Position numbers and translations under genes: made by a program
Assembly: GCA_964400725.1 (NCBI GenBank)
Contig: CAYNVS010000091.1
Location: forward strand, 1-6,320
Direction of reading: 5' to 3'
DNA length: 6,320 nt
DNA from: CAYNVS01 sp964400725
Lineage (GTDB): Bacteria > Myxococcota_A > SURF-8 > CAYNVS01
Notes under the pieces: generated by a model
Seen by the model: the letters and a program-made list of their open reading frames with translations, nothing else
What the model was told of the DNA's origin: nothing
Database searches by the model: none
Shown here: positions 6,227-6,320 of the stretch, in pieces
How positions within the stretch are numbered: the stretch's first letter is position 1
Layout: every line of letters starts with the position of its first letter

Positions 6227-6320
6227 TTATTCGCTCTTCGCGCCGACTTTGGCCGCTATTTTATCCGCGGCGGCTATTCCGTCCTGAAGAGCGGTTTCCA
6301 TAGAGTTATACGTCCATTTG
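6227..6320 (-). CDS. C-terminal fragment of a probable FAD-dependent oxidoreductase (partial at window edge)
   Basis: Only the last 30 codons are present, reading KWTYNSMETALQDGIAAADK from the edge and then IAAKVGAKSE before TAA. The pattern NSMETALQDGIAAADKI resembles the C-terminal FAD-contacting helix of amine-oxidase/UDP-galactopyranose-mutase-type flavoproteins, where an N-(M)-(D/E)-x-A-(I/L)-x-(D/S)-G segment followed by AA is common just before the end. That would give an NAD(P)- or FAD-linked Rossmann enzyme acting on a sugar or lipid precursor. The assignment rests on one short motif and is tentative. The fragment runs off the window, and its stop is 22 bp before the GT2 start, so it is probably co-transcribed with the two glycosyltransferases. 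Confidence 0.5.
   Translation of the reverse strand, partial: KWTYNSMETALQDGIAAADKIAAKVGAKSE

Noticed and set aside
1..6320. CRISPR array, tRNA/rRNA, insertion sequence, attachment site or riboswitch
   Set aside because: No direct repeat series, transposase, terminal inverted repeats or structured leader was seen. Nearly all bases are coding.

Overview
The window looks like a bacterial chromosome segment. One conserved cell-wall gene, ddl, is followed by part of a cell-surface polysaccharide locus. A D-alanine--D-alanine ligase means a peptidoglycan-building bacterium. A Wzy/WaaL-type membrane protein together with two glycosyltransferases fits an organism making an O-antigen, capsule or exopolysaccharide, most likely Gram-negative. 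Coding regions are moderately GC-rich by eye, with many GCG, CGC and GAC codons. The phylum cannot be fixed from the sequence alone, and there is no RNA gene or mobile element to help.

Layout: (1) Positions 3-923 (+) hold a complete-looking ddl with all catalytic residues. (2) A near-consensus sigma70 promoter (TTGAAA, 17 bp, TATAAT) overlaps the ddl stop codon and starts a two-gene unit. (3) That unit has an asparagine-synthase-like protein without the N-terminal glutaminase cysteine (995-2845, +), then, four bases later, a polytopic O-antigen polymerase/ligase-family protein (2850-4307, +). (4) A short hairpin with a T-run closes the unit; its arms contain the stop codons of both converging genes. 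(5) On the minus strand, reading right to left, come the last 30 codons of a probable FAD-dependent oxidoreductase (6320-6227), a DPM1-like GT-A (GT2) glycosyltransferase (6204-5422) and a GT4 (GT-B) glycosyltransferase (5411-4311). These three are packed 10-22 bp apart and look like one operon entering from the right. Coding density is very high and the longest gap is 71 bp.

Inferred joint role: the two glycosyltransferases and the oxidoreductase would build or modify glycan precursors on the cytoplasmic side, and the AsnB-like enzyme may amidate or otherwise activate a carboxylate on a sugar or precursor. The Wzy/WaaL-family protein would polymerise the finished glycan or transfer it to its carrier at the membrane. 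No wholly new system can be demonstrated here. The most interesting item is the AsnB-like protein, with a degenerate glutaminase domain and an altered PP-loop, sharing a transcription unit with the polymerase/ligase.
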